Origin: Acetobacter orleanensis
GTDB lineage: Bacteria > Pseudomonadota > Alphaproteobacteria > Acetobacterales > Acetobacteraceae
DNA length: 64,000 nt
NCBI RefSeq assembly: GCF_001581005.1
Contig: NZ_LHZV01000066.1
Coordinates: forward strand, 124,001-188,000
Reading direction: 5' to 3'
Translations under genes and position numbers: made by a program
Notes under the pieces: generated by a model
The model's database searches: none
Told to the model about the DNA's origin: nothing
The model's input: only the letters and a program-made list of their open reading frames with translations
Part shown: positions 53,948 through 63,362 of the stretch, in pieces
Layout of the letters: the number at the start of each line of letters is the position of its first letter
Numbering within the stretch: the first letter of the stretch is position 1

Positions 53948-55492
53948 GTGTCTTCATCTGTACAGCGGCGGGACTTAATTCGGATTGGCGCGGGGGCAAC
54001 ACTCGCAACTCTGGCCGGGGGTGCGGCCCGTCAGGCCCGGGCGGAAGGGCTTGAAGGAGCAACGGGCACGTTTGATGACATGACGGTGCGGCAGATAGCC
54101 CGGCGTCTTGCCAGCGCGCCGTATCACGGACCAGACCAGACTTTACCCAAAGCGCTGGATAATCTGAATTTTGACCAGTTCCGCAGCATTGCCTACCGGG
54201 ATGACCGGACCTTGTGGCATGGCGACAATCTGGTGTTTGATGTCGCGTTTTTCCCGCGTGGATTCCTCTACCGCCCCCGCATTGAGATTTTTGAAATTCT
54301 CGACGGTAAATCGGCTCCTGTTCCCTATTCCTCTGATCTGTTCACCTATGGGGACTCAACCCTGAAAGTGGATGACAATCTCGGCTTTGCCGGTCTGCGC
54401 CTGCGCACAGCCATCAACACGCCGGGTGTGATGGAGGAATTCTGCGTTTTTCTGGGGGCGTCCTATTTCCGCGCCGTTGCCAAGGGGCAGAGTTATGGCC
54501 TGTCCGCCAGAGGCTTCGCGGATGGCACAGGTGACCCGAAAGGTGAGGAATTTGCCCTGTTCCGTGCCTTCTGGCTTGAAAAGCCGCAGCCGGGAGTGAA
54601 GGCTGTTGTGGTGCATGCGCTGCTGGACAGCCCCTCCGTCGCGGGGGCTTTCCGCTTCACCATCCGTCCGGGGGACACAACGGTGTTTGACGTTCAGTCC
54701 ACCCTTTACCCGCGCACCAAAATTGACCAGTCTGGCATCGCACCGCTGACTGGCATGTTCTATTTTGACGCCAACGACCACAACCACGTGGATGACTGGC
54801 GTCCGGCCGCGCATGATAGCGAAGCCCTCCAGATGTGGACCGGTGCCGGGCAGGAACTGTTCCGCCCGCTGCGCAACCCGCTGGATTTACAGTTCTCGGC
54901 CTTTACTGATGATTCTCCACGTGGCTTCGGCCTGATGCAGCGCCGCCGGAATTTCCATGATTTTGAAGATCTGGCCCTGAATTACGAAAAGCGCCCGTCT
55001 CTATGGATTGAACCGATAGGAGACTGGGGGCAGGGCTGGGTTGATCTGGTGGAAATCCCGACGCCGAATGAGGTGAATGATAATATCGTCTCCTTCTGGC
55101 GGCCAAAAACCCCACTGGAAGCCGGGAGGGAATATAGTTTTACCTACCGCATGTACTGGGGGTGGGATGCGCCCTTCCCCACGCCACTGGCCCGTATTGG
55201 GGCCACGCGTGTTGGCGCGGTTGTTGATGATAAAAATGCCCGCTTCTTTGCCATTGATTTCATGGGTGTGCCGTTTGAACGGCTGCCAAAAGACACAAAA
55301 TTCCATCTGGAACCGAAATTTTCTGGCGGTAAGATACGGAATGTGGTTGTGGAGCCAAACCCGAATATCAATGGCTGGCGCACAACCTTTGAATTTGCCC
55401 CCGGGGATGAAAAAGTGGTGGAGCTGAGTGCTGTTCTGGCGACGGACAGCGGCCCGGTCTCGGAAGAATGGGTGTATCGTTGGACGCCGTAA
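53948..55492 (+). CDS. opgG: Periplasmic glucan biosynthesis protein (OpgG/OpgD family)
   Basis: A 514-residue periplasmic protein required for osmoregulated periplasmic glucan synthesis. The N-terminus has a twin-arginine signal (QRRDLIRIGAGATLATLAGG), which fits OpgD more than OpgG; the family cannot be split with certainty. FDDMTVRQIARRLASAPYHG, FDQFRSIAYRDDRTLWHGD, FFPRGFLYRPRIEIFEI and WIEPIGDWGQGWVDLVEIPT are family landmarks. The start is GTG 53948. The stop overlaps the opgH start (TAATG), so the two genes are coupled. Glucans of this kind help the cell at low osmolarity. Confidence 0.93.
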   Translation: MSSSVQRRDLIRIGAGATLATLAGGAARQARAEGLEGATGTFDDMTVRQIARRLASAPYHGPDQTLPKALDNLNFDQFRSIAYRDDRTLWHGDNLVFDVAFFPRGFLYRPRIEIFEILDGKSAPVPYSSDLFTYGDSTLKVDDNLGFAGLRLRTAINTPGVMEEFCVFLGASYFRAVAKGQSYGLSARGFADGTGDPKGEEFALFRAFWLEKPQPGVKAVVVHALLDSPSVAGAFRFTIRPGDTTVFDVQSTLYPRTKIDQSGIAPLTGMFYFDANDHNHVDDWRPAAHDSEALQMWTGAGQELFRPLRNPLDLQFSAFTDDSPRGFGLMQRRRNFHDFEDLALNYEKRPSLWIEPIGDWGQGWVDLVEIPTPNEVNDNIVSFWRPKTPLEAGREYSFTYRMYWGWDAPFPTPLARIGATRVGAVVDDKNARFFAIDFMGVPFERLPKDTKFHLEPKFSGGKIRNVVVEPNPNINGWRTTFEFAPGDEKVVELSAVLATDSGPVSEEWVYRWTP

Positions 55493-57633
55493 TGACGCAG
55501 CCTGAACTCCGGACGCACCCGTTTCAGGCGCTTCCGCCAGAAGCACCGCTGGCCATGCCGGTGCAGGATCTGCATGCCGCGCCGGATATGGAAGGACGGG
55601 GCAGAACGCCCTCAACCTCCCCGGCGACCATTGCCCTGCGGCGGTTTCTCGTGATTGGGTCCGCGCTGGCCCTGACAGCCTTTGGCGCGTGGCGCACCCA
55701 TAAAGTGCTGGATGCCAACGGTGTTTCCACCCTCGGCGTCATCATGCTGGTGCTGTTTGTCGCCCTGTTTTTGTGGATTGCGCTGGCGTTTACCTCCTCA
55801 CTGGCCGGTTTCTTTTCTCTTATTACGCGGGGGGGATTGGGGCTAGGTATTACCCGCTCCGGCCCGCTCCCTACCCTTCATTCCCGCACAGCCCTGCTGC
55901 TGCCAACCTATAATGAGCCCCCGCATCGCGTGATGGCTGGACTGAAAGCCATTTACACCAGCCTGTGTGAAACCGGGCAGGTCGATGCGTTTGATGTGTT
56001 TATTCTCTCCGACACAACCAACCCTGATGTGTGGGTGGAAGAGGAAGCGGCCTTTCTGGCGCTACGGGCGCAGACGGGTGGGGAAAACCGGATTTTCTAT
56101 CGCCGTCGCCATAATAATGTGGAACGCAAGGCCGGGAATGTCGGAGAATGGGTGCGTCGCTTTGGCGCGGCCTATGACCAGATGGTGACGCTGGACGCGG
56201 ACTCCGTCATGTCTGGCGAGACTCTGGTGCGCATGGCTGGAGCCATGGAGCGCAACCCCGGTGTGGGGCTGATCCAGACCCTGCCGGTTATTGTCGGTGG
56301 AACCACACTATTTGCCCGACTCCAGCAATTTGCAGGCCGTGTCTATGGGCCGGTGATTGCGCATGGTATTGCTTGGTGGCATGGCTCGGAAGGCAATTAC
56401 TGGGGCCATAATGCCATTATCCGCACAAAGGCCTTTGCCGGGCAGGCGGGCCTGCCGCATGTGCCGGGGCGTAAGCCGTTTGGCGGCCATATTCTGAGCC
56501 ATGACTTTGTGGAAGCGGCTCTTATGCGCCGGGGTGGCTGGGCGATCCACATGGTGCCGGGGCTGGATGGGTCTTATGAAGAAAGTCCGCCCTCACTGAC
56601 GGATGTTGCTATTCGTGACCGCCGGTGGTGTCAGGGAAACTTGCAGCATGTGAAAGTGCTGCCCACTAAAAAACTGCACTGGATCAGCCGGATGCATATG
56701 GTGGTGGGGATTGGTGCGTATGTCACCTCCCCGCTCTGGCTGGTGTTCCTGCTGACCGGGATTTTGATCTCCCTTCAGGCACATTTTGAGCGCCCGGAAT
56801 ATTTTGGCGATACCAAAATCCTCTACCCACACTGGCCGCATGTGGACCCGGTGCAGGCGAAGTATGTGTTTATCGGCACCATGGCGATTCTGCTGGCCCC
56901 CAAGATGCTGGCCTATATTGCCCTGGTAGCTGATCGTGCGACTTGCCGGGGGTGTGGTGGGCTGATCCGTGCCGCGGCTTCCGTGCTGGTGGAAACGCTG
57001 ATTGGTGGTCTGATTGCGCCGATTGCCATGCTGATTCAGACATCGGGTGTGATTTCCATTCTCTCTGGACATGATTCCGGCTGGAACACCCAGAAGCGCG
57101 ATGATGGTGGCGTTCCGTTGATGGTTGTTGTGCGCCAATACGCCAAATTTACCATTTTCGGTTTGTTGCTGGGCATTGGTGCGTGGGTCGTTTCCCCGTC
57201 CCTGTTCTTCTGGATGACGCCTGTGTTGCTGGGATTGGTCTTTTCCATACCGCTTGTTGTCATGACGAGCAGCCGCGATGTGGGGCAGAGTTTTAAAAAA
57301 GCCGGTCTGCTTCTGGTACCGGAAGAAACGCATCCGCCAGACGTTCTGGTAAAAACCGAGCGGGCTGTTGAGGAAGATCACGGTCCGTCCCTGCCCTCTG
57401 ATGCCCTGCGCGCGCTGCGGGCGGATGCCGGGTTGTTGCACGCTCATGCTGCTATGCTGCCGCCTGCCCGTAAGCCGGGCGATCCGATCAACCCGGATCA
57501 ACTGGTCGGGTTGCTGAAAGTATCTGAAGCACCGAATCTGTCAGAGCTTGAAGCAAGGCTGACAGTGAAGGAAAAAGCCGCTGTTCTGGGTTGTGCGGAA
57601 GGTATTGCCGCCATCAACCGCCTGCCTGCCTAA
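55492..57633 (+). CDS. opgH: Glucans biosynthesis glucosyltransferase H
   Basis: A 713-residue inner-membrane GT2 glucosyltransferase that makes the glucan backbone from UDP-glucose and passes it to the periplasm. The start is ATG 55492, overlapping the opgG stop; an in-frame start 24 bases upstream is less likely. About six to eight membrane helices flank the catalytic part, which has ALLLPTYNEPPHRVMAGL, VTLDADSVMSGETLVRMAG (DxD-like), ILSHDFVEAALMRRGGW with the catalytic Asp region and RDRRWCQGNLQH corresponding to the QxxRW motif. The C-terminus is helical and polar. It closes the operon. Confidence 0.94.
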   Translation: MTQPELRTHPFQALPPEAPLAMPVQDLHAAPDMEGRGRTPSTSPATIALRRFLVIGSALALTAFGAWRTHKVLDANGVSTLGVIMLVLFVALFLWIALAFTSSLAGFFSLITRGGLGLGITRSGPLPTLHSRTALLLPTYNEPPHRVMAGLKAIYTSLCETGQVDAFDVFILSDTTNPDVWVEEEAAFLALRAQTGGENRIFYRRRHNNVERKAGNVGEWVRRFGAAYDQMVTLDADSVMSGETLVRMAGAMERNPGVGLIQTLPVIVGGTTLFARLQQFAGRVYGPVIAHGIAWWHGSEGNYWGHNAIIRTKAFAGQAGLPHVPGRKPFGGHILSHDFVEAALMRRGGWAIHMVPGLDGSYEESPPSLTDVAIRDRRWCQGNLQHVKVLPTKKLHWISRMHMVVGIGAYVTSPLWLVFLLTGILISLQAHFERPEYFGDTKILYPHWPHVDPVQAKYVFIGTMAILLAPKMLAYIALVADRATCRGCGGLIRAAASVLVETLIGGLIAPIAMLIQTSGVISILSGHDSGWNTQKRDDGGVPLMVVVRQYAKFTIFGLLLGIGAWVVSPSLFFWMTPVLLGLVFSIPLVVMTSSRDVGQSFKKAGLLLVPEETHPPDVLVKTERAVEEDHGPSLPSDALRALRADAGLLHAHAAMLPPARKPGDPINPDQLVGLLKVSEAPNLSELEARLTVKEKAAVLGCAEGIAAINRLPA

Positions 57634-57665
57634 CAGGTTTTTAAAAATCCCGAACTGGGTTTGAG

Positions 57666-57708
57666 AAAAAGGAAGAGGATCGGAACCCGTGATCTTCTTC
57701 CTTTTTTT
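57666..57708 (+). terminator. Rho-independent terminator of opgGH
   Basis: A 16-bp stem (AAAAAGGAAGAGGATC at 57666-57681 with 57691-57706, one G-T pair) and a nine-base loop, ending in a T run. It lies 33 bases after the opgH stop. Confidence 0.88.
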
Positions 57709-57770
57709 ATGTCGAGAGCCTCAGCGCATATCTGAAAAATCTGTCCAGAAAACATACAAAAATCAGAAAG

Positions 57771-57850
57771 AAGTTTTTGGTGAAGCTTTTTTCAAAAAGC
57801 TTCAGAAGACGCCCCCTGTTTGAAAAAAAAGGCGACACCCAAAAATTTTT
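57771..57850. repeat. Composite palindromic intergenic element
   Basis: An 80-base element with nearly matching ends (TTTTTGGTG at 57774-57782 and CACCCAAAAATTTTT at 57836-57850). Inside are a perfect dyad with 11-base arms at 57781-57804 (TGAAGCTTTTT and its complement) and a second hairpin near 57811-57834 (CGCC and GGCG). Very similar sequences are, from memory, scattered between genes in other acetic acid bacteria, which suggests a mobile or structural repeat. It sits between opgH and nagA. Confidence 0.6.
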
Positions 57851-57871
57851 TCTAATTTTTACTCTTTCTGT

Positions 57872-58975
57872 TCAAACAATACGCGCACCGCCAACCCAGA
57901 CTTCCTGAACCATGAAGGCGGAATCCAGCACGACGAAATCCGCGCGTTTGCCCACGTCCAGTGTGCCGCGGTCTGCAAGACCGAGATACCGGGCCGGATT
58001 GGTGCTGAGCAGAGCGGCGGCTTCCAGAAGCGGCGTGCCAGCCTGAAGAGCGTTGCGCAAGGCCTGATCCAGCGTCAGCACGCTGCCAGCTAGAGTCCCA
58101 TCCGGTAGGCGGGCTGCGCCGTCTTTAACCATCACGTCCTGCCCGCCCAACTGGCTTGGGCCTTCCGGTAGGCCGGTGGCGCGCATAGCGTCGGTTACAA
58201 AAACCAGCCTACCGCCCATGACCCGATGTGCGAGCCGGAAGGTTGCAGGGTGGACATGGTGTGTATCGAAAATCATTTCCGCGTAGGCATCGCTGCACAT
58301 CAGGGCCGTAACGGGTCCGGGCTTGCGGCTGGTAATGGGGGCCATGGCGTTAAACAGATGCGTGCCCCCGGCTACGCCGCCAACAGCGCAAATCTGGCAG
58401 ATTGCCGCGTTGGTTTCTTCATACTCCGCCACGGTGTGGCCGAGGCTGATGCGCACGCCCGCTTCTGCAAACTGCTTGATGGCTGTCTGCGCGTGTGGCA
58501 GTTCCGGGGCGAGCGTTACAACCTTTACACAGCCTGTCCCCACCGCTTCGGCCACGCGGTCTGCTGTGGGGGGAATGGCATAAGGCGGCTGCGCGCCCAG
58601 CTTATGCGGGCTGACAAACGGGCCTTCCAGATGCGCGCCATGCACAACCGGACCCCCGGGGATTTGTGTGCTGACCACTTCCGCTACGGCGTACAGCGCA
58701 TCCATGACATCTGCCCAAGGTCGCGTGATGGTGGTGGGCAGAATGGTGGTGGTGCCATGCTGGGCGTGGAAGCGAGAGAGCGTGTGAATGGCCTGCACGC
58801 CATCCATTGTATCGGCCCCGTTGCCGCCGTGCACATGGCCGTCAATAAAGCCCGGCAGAATATACCGGTCTGGCACCGTATTATGGGCCGCAACAGCATG
58901 GATCTGGTCAGAGAAAGACAGGCGACCGGGCATAACCCGGTCCGCAAGAACAAGATGTCCGTCAAGATCTGGCAT
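57872..58975 (-). CDS. nagA: N-acetylglucosamine-6-phosphate deacetylase
   Basis: A 367-residue metal-dependent amidohydrolase that deacetylates GlcNAc 6-phosphate. It has LPGFIDGHVHGGNGADTMDG (metal His pair), GAHLEGPFVSPHKLGAQPPY with the metal Glu, LGHTVAEYEE, VAGGTHLFNAMAPI and the catalytic Asp in FVTDAMRATGL. The C-terminal GKRADFVVLD is standard. Length is normal. The kinase gene upstream in the same direction could supply the phosphorylated sugar, giving a small amino-sugar salvage set; nagB is not in the window. Confidence 0.93.
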   Translation of the reverse strand: MPDLDGHLVLADRVMPGRLSFSDQIHAVAAHNTVPDRYILPGFIDGHVHGGNGADTMDGVQAIHTLSRFHAQHGTTTILPTTITRPWADVMDALYAVAEVVSTQIPGGPVVHGAHLEGPFVSPHKLGAQPPYAIPPTADRVAEAVGTGCVKVVTLAPELPHAQTAIKQFAEAGVRISLGHTVAEYEETNAAICQICAVGGVAGGTHLFNAMAPITSRKPGPVTALMCSDAYAEMIFDTHHVHPATFRLAHRVMGGRLVFVTDAMRATGLPEGPSQLGGQDVMVKDGAARLPDGTLAGSVLTLDQALRNALQAGTPLLEAAALLSTNPARYLGLADRGTLDVGKRADFVVLDSAFMVQEVWVGGARIV

Positions 58976-59273
58976 GGCTAAGGCTCCTGTTTATAAAAAC
59001 TTTTTACGGGGTCGAGAGTGAAAGTGTTTCGGTAGAAATTAGGTGTGTCTTGGTGAAGAAAAATAGAGAGAAATAAAAATAAAAAATCCTGTTGGAAGAA
59101 AGATTTTTATTTGAATGGCTTGGTGATGTGGGAATCGAAACATTTCCAGTGATGATTTTAAATGAACTGTTCTGAGTTTTTAAGAGGTGTTTCCTTCTGG
59201 AGGGAGTTTTTTGAAAAAAACACGGTGTTTAGATATTGAAGTTATCACTAAGAAAAAGAGTTTTTTAAAATAG
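58976..59273. other. AT-rich intergenic region without gene
   Basis: This 298-base gap between the kinase gene and nagA is strikingly AT-rich. It contains a dyad at 59217-59229 (AAACACGGTGTTT) with a T-rich tract on the minus strand that may terminate the kinase transcript, and no credible coding frame. A nagA promoter probably lies near its left end. Confidence 0.5.
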
Positions 59274-60248
59274 CTAACAGTCCAGTCCGCGCGCGAGGCG
59301 GTCAATCCATGCGGTATCAATCGACCATCCAGCCAATCTGGCGGCCTGCACAATACCGCCACCAATGGGCGGCAGACGCGGGGGCTGGGGTATTCCGCAT
59401 AAATCTGTAAGAGTGGCCCGGAGCAAAGCACTTTTGAAGACGCTGCCCGCGTAACTCCACGGCAGGTTCTGCTCAGGGAAGCGTGCCCGCGCGGTCTGGA
59501 CAAGTGTGGCGAGATGGTGCGCTGCCTGTGTGATAAGCGCATGTGAGACCGCACAACCGGCCTCCGCCATCTCATCAATCAGGCGCGCGCACTGGGCGAC
59601 AGCAGGGCGTGGGCGTTCCTGCTGATTATACCATCCGAGCAGGGCATCGAGTGCTTGCGGGTTTTCGTCGGGCCAGCCCATCGCGGCGCAAATCTGTTGT
59701 GCGAAGGGGTTTGCCTCTGGGGCACGACCGTCCATAGCCTGACAGACCCGTTGCAGGGCTTTCCGGCCAATCCAGTAGGCGCTGCCTTCATCACCAAAAA
59801 CTGGCCCCCAACCGCCGACGCGGGCCGTCTGGCCAGCCCCGTCTGACGCCCACGCCATGGAGCCTGTGCCGGAGAGCAGGAGAACACCGGCCTCGCCTGC
59901 AAAGGCACCTATGCAGGCCATATCAACATCATTGGTCAGGCTGATGGGCGTGTCCGGGCATAGCTGATGCACATGGGCGCGGAGCAGGTGGCCTGTCTCC
60001 CGGTTTTCCCCATATCCGGCAATGCCAAACGCTGCGGCCTCAAGGCCGGGGGTGAGAGGGGTTACAAGGTGGGTAAGGATCGTCTGCCAGTCAGGCTGGT
60101 CAAACGGGTTGCACCCTTTGGTGGTGTGCACCGCCTGCACCGTGGCATCCCGCCCAACCCGAACCGCCAGTGTTTTTGTGCCGCCCCCATCAACCGCGAG
60201 AATGGCGGCGCTTTGCGAGGCGGGGTCGGGCGCAAAAATGTCAGACAT
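59274..60248 (-). CDS. BadF/BadG-type sugar kinase (N-acetylglucosamine kinase-like)
   Basis: A 324-residue ATPase of the BadF/BadG/BcrA/BcrD group with the ASKHA fold. Phosphate-binding loops are LAVDGGGTKTLAVRVG near the start and LLLSGTGSMAWA in the middle, with LTNDVDMACIGAF and GWGPVFGDEGSAYWIG. The GDEGS motif matches GlcNAc kinases of this family (NagK and MurK types). Together with nagA downstream it suggests phosphorylation of GlcNAc or anhydro sugars from wall recycling or the medium. The substrate is inferred from fold and context. Confidence 0.84.
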   Translation of the reverse strand: MSDIFAPDPASQSAAILAVDGGGTKTLAVRVGRDATVQAVHTTKGCNPFDQPDWQTILTHLVTPLTPGLEAAAFGIAGYGENRETGHLLRAHVHQLCPDTPISLTNDVDMACIGAFAGEAGVLLLSGTGSMAWASDGAGQTARVGGWGPVFGDEGSAYWIGRKALQRVCQAMDGRAPEANPFAQQICAAMGWPDENPQALDALLGWYNQQERPRPAVAQCARLIDEMAEAGCAVSHALITQAAHHLATLVQTARARFPEQNLPWSYAGSVFKSALLRATLTDLCGIPQPPRLPPIGGGIVQAARLAGWSIDTAWIDRLARGLDC

Positions 60249-60411
60249 GGTGCTGTGTTCTGGTCAAAAAAGCACTCTTTGCAAAACGGTACTGTGCGAC
60301 AGAGCCCTGAGATTATATCGTTTTCAAAACGTGCGCTATGGGAAACTCAGACGGGTGGAGGACGGTCAGACTGTCGGTTTGTCGGCAGAGTGACTGGATA
60401 AACAGGGCCGC

Positions 60412-60852
60412 TCAGTCCGCAGCAGAGGACGATGCGGGACCATCCGGCACACTGCCCAGACGTTCACAGGCCTGTGCTAGTGCCTTTGCCGGGTTAGGGC
60501 TTTCGCAAAGCTGCCGCACGTCGGGCGAGCAGAGTTCAATGGAATTTTCAAAATCAGATTCCAGCACGTCCTGCGCGATTGCCAAATCCTGATCTTCCGT
60601 GCGGGTCTGTTCTTCCTGCAACTGGGCCTGTGTTTTGTGCAGTTCCTTCAGGGAGTCGATGCAGGCGGGGCTGGCGGCTTCCGGCTTGAACTGGAGGATG
60701 GCCAGTTCCTTCTGGAGTTGGGCATTGGGCACGGTGCTCCGTACGGAGGAGGAATTATCGCCCTCCTCAGCGTGCGCGTAAAAAGGGGCTGCGGTCAGGG
60801 CGGAAGCCAGCAGGACCATGGCGGCATGGGGGAACAGGCTGAATTTTGGCAC
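60412..60852 (-). CDS. Small exported protein, unknown function
   Basis: A 146-residue protein with a signal peptide (FPHAAMVLLASALTAAPFYAHA). The mature part is acidic and probably helical (ELHKTQAQLQEEQTRTEDQDLAIAQDV looks coiled-coil), with three or four cysteines in PACIDSL, IELCSPDVRQLCESP and QACERLG that may form disulfides. It ends in a Ser/Ala/Asp tail. No family was recognised. It diverges from the SRP RNA gene, so its promoter may lie in the 120 bases between. Confidence 0.68.
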   Translation of the reverse strand: MPKFSLFPHAAMVLLASALTAAPFYAHAEEGDNSSSVRSTVPNAQLQKELAILQFKPEAASPACIDSLKELHKTQAQLQEEQTRTEDQDLAIAQDVLESDFENSIELCSPDVRQLCESPNPAKALAQACERLGSVPDGPASSSAAD

Positions 60853-60976
60853 GCGCAGACTCTCTGAAGGGCAAGGAAGAAGGGTCAGACCTTATACGTC
60901 CTACCCTGCCCTTTCCCGCAAGGCAAAGAGCGAAAAGGGAGGGGTGGCTGGGCAGGGTTGGCAGGAAGGACAATTT

Positions 60977-61092
60977 GGTGCTATCTCTCCTCCCGGAAAG
61001 TCGGCAGTGGACGTGCGCCTTGCTAACCTGGTCAGGTCCGGAAGGAAGCAGCCCTAGTGAGTTTCGACCGGGTCATTGTTCGGCTTTCCACC
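60977..61092 (+). ncRNA. ffs: Signal recognition particle RNA, small bacterial type (4.5S)
   Basis: The conserved SRP RNA core TCAGGTCCGGAAGGAAGCAG occurs at about 61032-61051, with the apical GGAA tetraloop region and the Ffh-binding internal loops. The ends GGTGCTATCTCTCC (from 60977) and GGCTTTCCACC (to 61092) pair to form the long stem, and TTTT follows. It partners with Ffh to target membrane proteins. It lies directly before dnaX, a common arrangement. Exact ends are approximate. Confidence 0.92.
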
Positions 61093-61148
61093 TTTTCCGC
61101 TCAGGGCTTCAGGCCACAGGAGCGTGAGTTTTTTTCCTCGGAACTGTC

Positions 61149-63245
61149 ATGACCGATAAGACCGACGCGCACCTCTCCCGGGATGACGGGTTGCCCGATC
61201 CCGTGATGGAAGGCCCCGGTCTGTTTGGCGATGCGGCTCCTGCCGTGCCTGCGCCGGCCCCGGCCTCCCCGCCGCAGAACACCTCTCCCTACCGCGTTCT
61301 GGCGCGCAAATATCGCCCCACGACGTTTGATGACCTGATTGGTCAGGAAGCCATGGTCCGCACCCTGCGGAACGCCTTTGCGCTGGGGCGCGTGGCGCAT
61401 GCCTTTATGCTGACAGGTGTGCGCGGGGTGGGGAAAACGACCACGGCCCGGATTATCGCCCGCGCGCTTAACTGTGTCGGGCCGGATGGCAAGGGTGGGC
61501 CAACGGCGGACCCGTGCGGCGTGTGCGCCAACTGCGTCGCTATTCTGAACGACCGGCACCCCGACGTGCTGGAAATGGACGCCGCCTCCCGCACCGGCGT
61601 GGATGATGTGCGCGAGATTATTGAGGCCACGCGGTTCCGCCCCATGCAGGGCCGCATGAAGGTCTTTATTATCGACGAAGTGCATATGCTCTCTCGCAAT
61701 GCCTTCAACGCGCTGCTCAAAACGCTGGAAGAACCGCCCGCGCAAGTCACGTTCATTTTTGCCACCACGGAACTGCGCAAGGTGCCGGTGACGGTGTTGT
61801 CGCGCTGCCAGCGGTTTGACTTGCGCCGTGTGCCACAGGCTGATCTGGCGGTCCTCTTCGCCCGGATTGCCGAAAAAGAGCATGTCCGGTTGTCTGATGA
61901 TGCGCTGGCGCTGATTGCCCGCGCAGCCGACGGGTCTGTGCGGGACGGGCTGTCTCTGCTGGATCAGGCCATCGCGCAGGGGGAGGGTGAGGCCGAGATT
62001 GGTGCCTCCGTCGTCAGTGACATGCTGGGGCTGGCGGACCGGCAGGTTGTGTTTGACCTGCTGGAAGCCGTTCTGACCGGCAAGCCCGATCAGGCTCTGG
62101 CGCTGGCGGATGCGGCTCATGCCCGTGGGGCGGATCTGGGGCTGGTTCTGGGCGATATGCTGGAGTTGGTCCATACCATTTCGCGTCTGCGGGCCGTGCC
62201 TTCCCTACGGGACTCGGCCGATATGCCGGAAGCCGAGCGGGTGCGCGGCACCGAGATGGCGGAAGCCCTGCCCGTGCCGGTGCTGATGCGCGCATGGCAG
62301 ATGCTGGTGAAGGGGCTGAAGGAAGTGGAAATGGCACCAGACCGCCGGGCCGCGGCGGACATGGTGCTGATCCGGTTGTGTTACGTGGCGGACCTGCCCT
62401 CACCGGAAGATCTGGTGCGGCGTCTGTCTGGGCAGGGCGGGGGCGGGGCTGTGGCTCCTTCTCCCACCGGGGCTTCTAGCGGGCCTGCGGGCGCGCCTGC
62501 CGGGCCGGAGGGGAGTCCCCCTTCCGCTCTGAACGAGGCCCGGTCTGGCGGCGGCAGATCGGGTGGACAGGATAGCCCGCCACCTCTGCGTATGGTTGTC
62601 GGACAGTCCGGCGCGGTGCGGGTCCCTGCGGTTGCGTCTGCTGTCGCCGTGCAGGAGGAGCCTGTCGCGGATATTGCCCTGTCTCCCACTCCGGTTCCCA
62701 CGGCAGCTCAAATTCCAGCCCCGGCCCTTGTGCCGGAGCCTGTCGCGGAACCGGAGCCGCAAGGACCTGTGGTGCCGCGCACATGGCGCGAGGCTGTGGC
62801 CCTGGTCAAAGAGCGGCGGGAGGCTCTGCTGCATGGCAATCTGCGCAATGGCGTGCATGCGGTGTCTTTTGCCCCCGGTGCCATTACCATGCGTATGCAG
62901 CCGGGATTACCGGCGGACCTTCCGCGCCACTTTCAGAAAGTGCTGGAAAGTGCTTCTGGCATGTCTTGGCGTATTCGCCTGTCTCAGGAGGATGGCGAGC
63001 CAACTCTGGATGAGCAGGGGGCGGAAATTATCCAGTTTCAGCGGCGCACCGCACAGGCGCACCCGCTGGTTAAAGCCATTCTGGCGGTTTTCCCGGATGC
63101 GGAACTGGGGGACGTGCAGGATCATGCTCTGGATGAGTATGGTCTGCCACCAGAGGAACCGCCCGAACTTGTCTTCGCCCCGCTTGACGCTGAACTGCTG
63201 GACGAGGATGAACGACCTTCCGACCCCGGTCTTTCAATAGACTAG
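61149..63245 (+). CDS. dnaX: DNA polymerase III subunits gamma and tau
   Basis: The clamp-loader ATPase, 698 residues. YRVLARKYRPTTFDDLIGQEAMVRTLRNAF starts the core, with Walker A GVRGVGKTTTARIIARALNC, zinc cysteines in CGVCANCVAI, Walker B IIDEVHMLSRNAFNALLKTLEEPP and the arginine-finger SRC motif in LSRCQRFDLRR. The middle is a Pro/Ala/Gly-rich linker (about residues 425-540), then a tau-type C-terminal domain. No obvious slippery sequence for a gamma frameshift was seen. It follows the SRP RNA gene and precedes ybaB and recR, a conserved order. Confidence 0.97.
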   Translation: MTDKTDAHLSRDDGLPDPVMEGPGLFGDAAPAVPAPAPASPPQNTSPYRVLARKYRPTTFDDLIGQEAMVRTLRNAFALGRVAHAFMLTGVRGVGKTTTARIIARALNCVGPDGKGGPTADPCGVCANCVAILNDRHPDVLEMDAASRTGVDDVREIIEATRFRPMQGRMKVFIIDEVHMLSRNAFNALLKTLEEPPAQVTFIFATTELRKVPVTVLSRCQRFDLRRVPQADLAVLFARIAEKEHVRLSDDALALIARAADGSVRDGLSLLDQAIAQGEGEAEIGASVVSDMLGLADRQVVFDLLEAVLTGKPDQALALADAAHARGADLGLVLGDMLELVHTISRLRAVPSLRDSADMPEAERVRGTEMAEALPVPVLMRAWQMLVKGLKEVEMAPDRRAAADMVLIRLCYVADLPSPEDLVRRLSGQGGGGAVAPSPTGASSGPAGAPAGPEGSPPSALNEARSGGGRSGGQDSPPPLRMVVGQSGAVRVPAVASAVAVQEEPVADIALSPTPVPTAAQIPAPALVPEPVAEPEPQGPVVPRTWREAVALVKERREALLHGNLRNGVHAVSFAPGAITMRMQPGLPADLPRHFQKVLESASGMSWRIRLSQEDGEPTLDEQGAEIIQFQRRTAQAHPLVKAILAVFPDAELGDVQDHALDEYGLPPEEPPELVFAPLDAELLDEDERPSDPGLSID

Positions 63246-63362
63246 GCCAGAGATAAGGCCAAAGACAGGGCCGGACAAACGGCCGGATTTCCGGCTACAA
63301 CTGGAGTAAGGCGCACCGACGGCGCCGGGCTGTATGGATGCAGCCAGATAAGGAGAGATGCT

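Noticed and set aside
61149-63245. Programmed frameshift site in dnaX for a gamma product
   Set aside because: No A-rich slippery heptamer comparable to the E. coli site was seen in the expected region; the linker is GC-rich.
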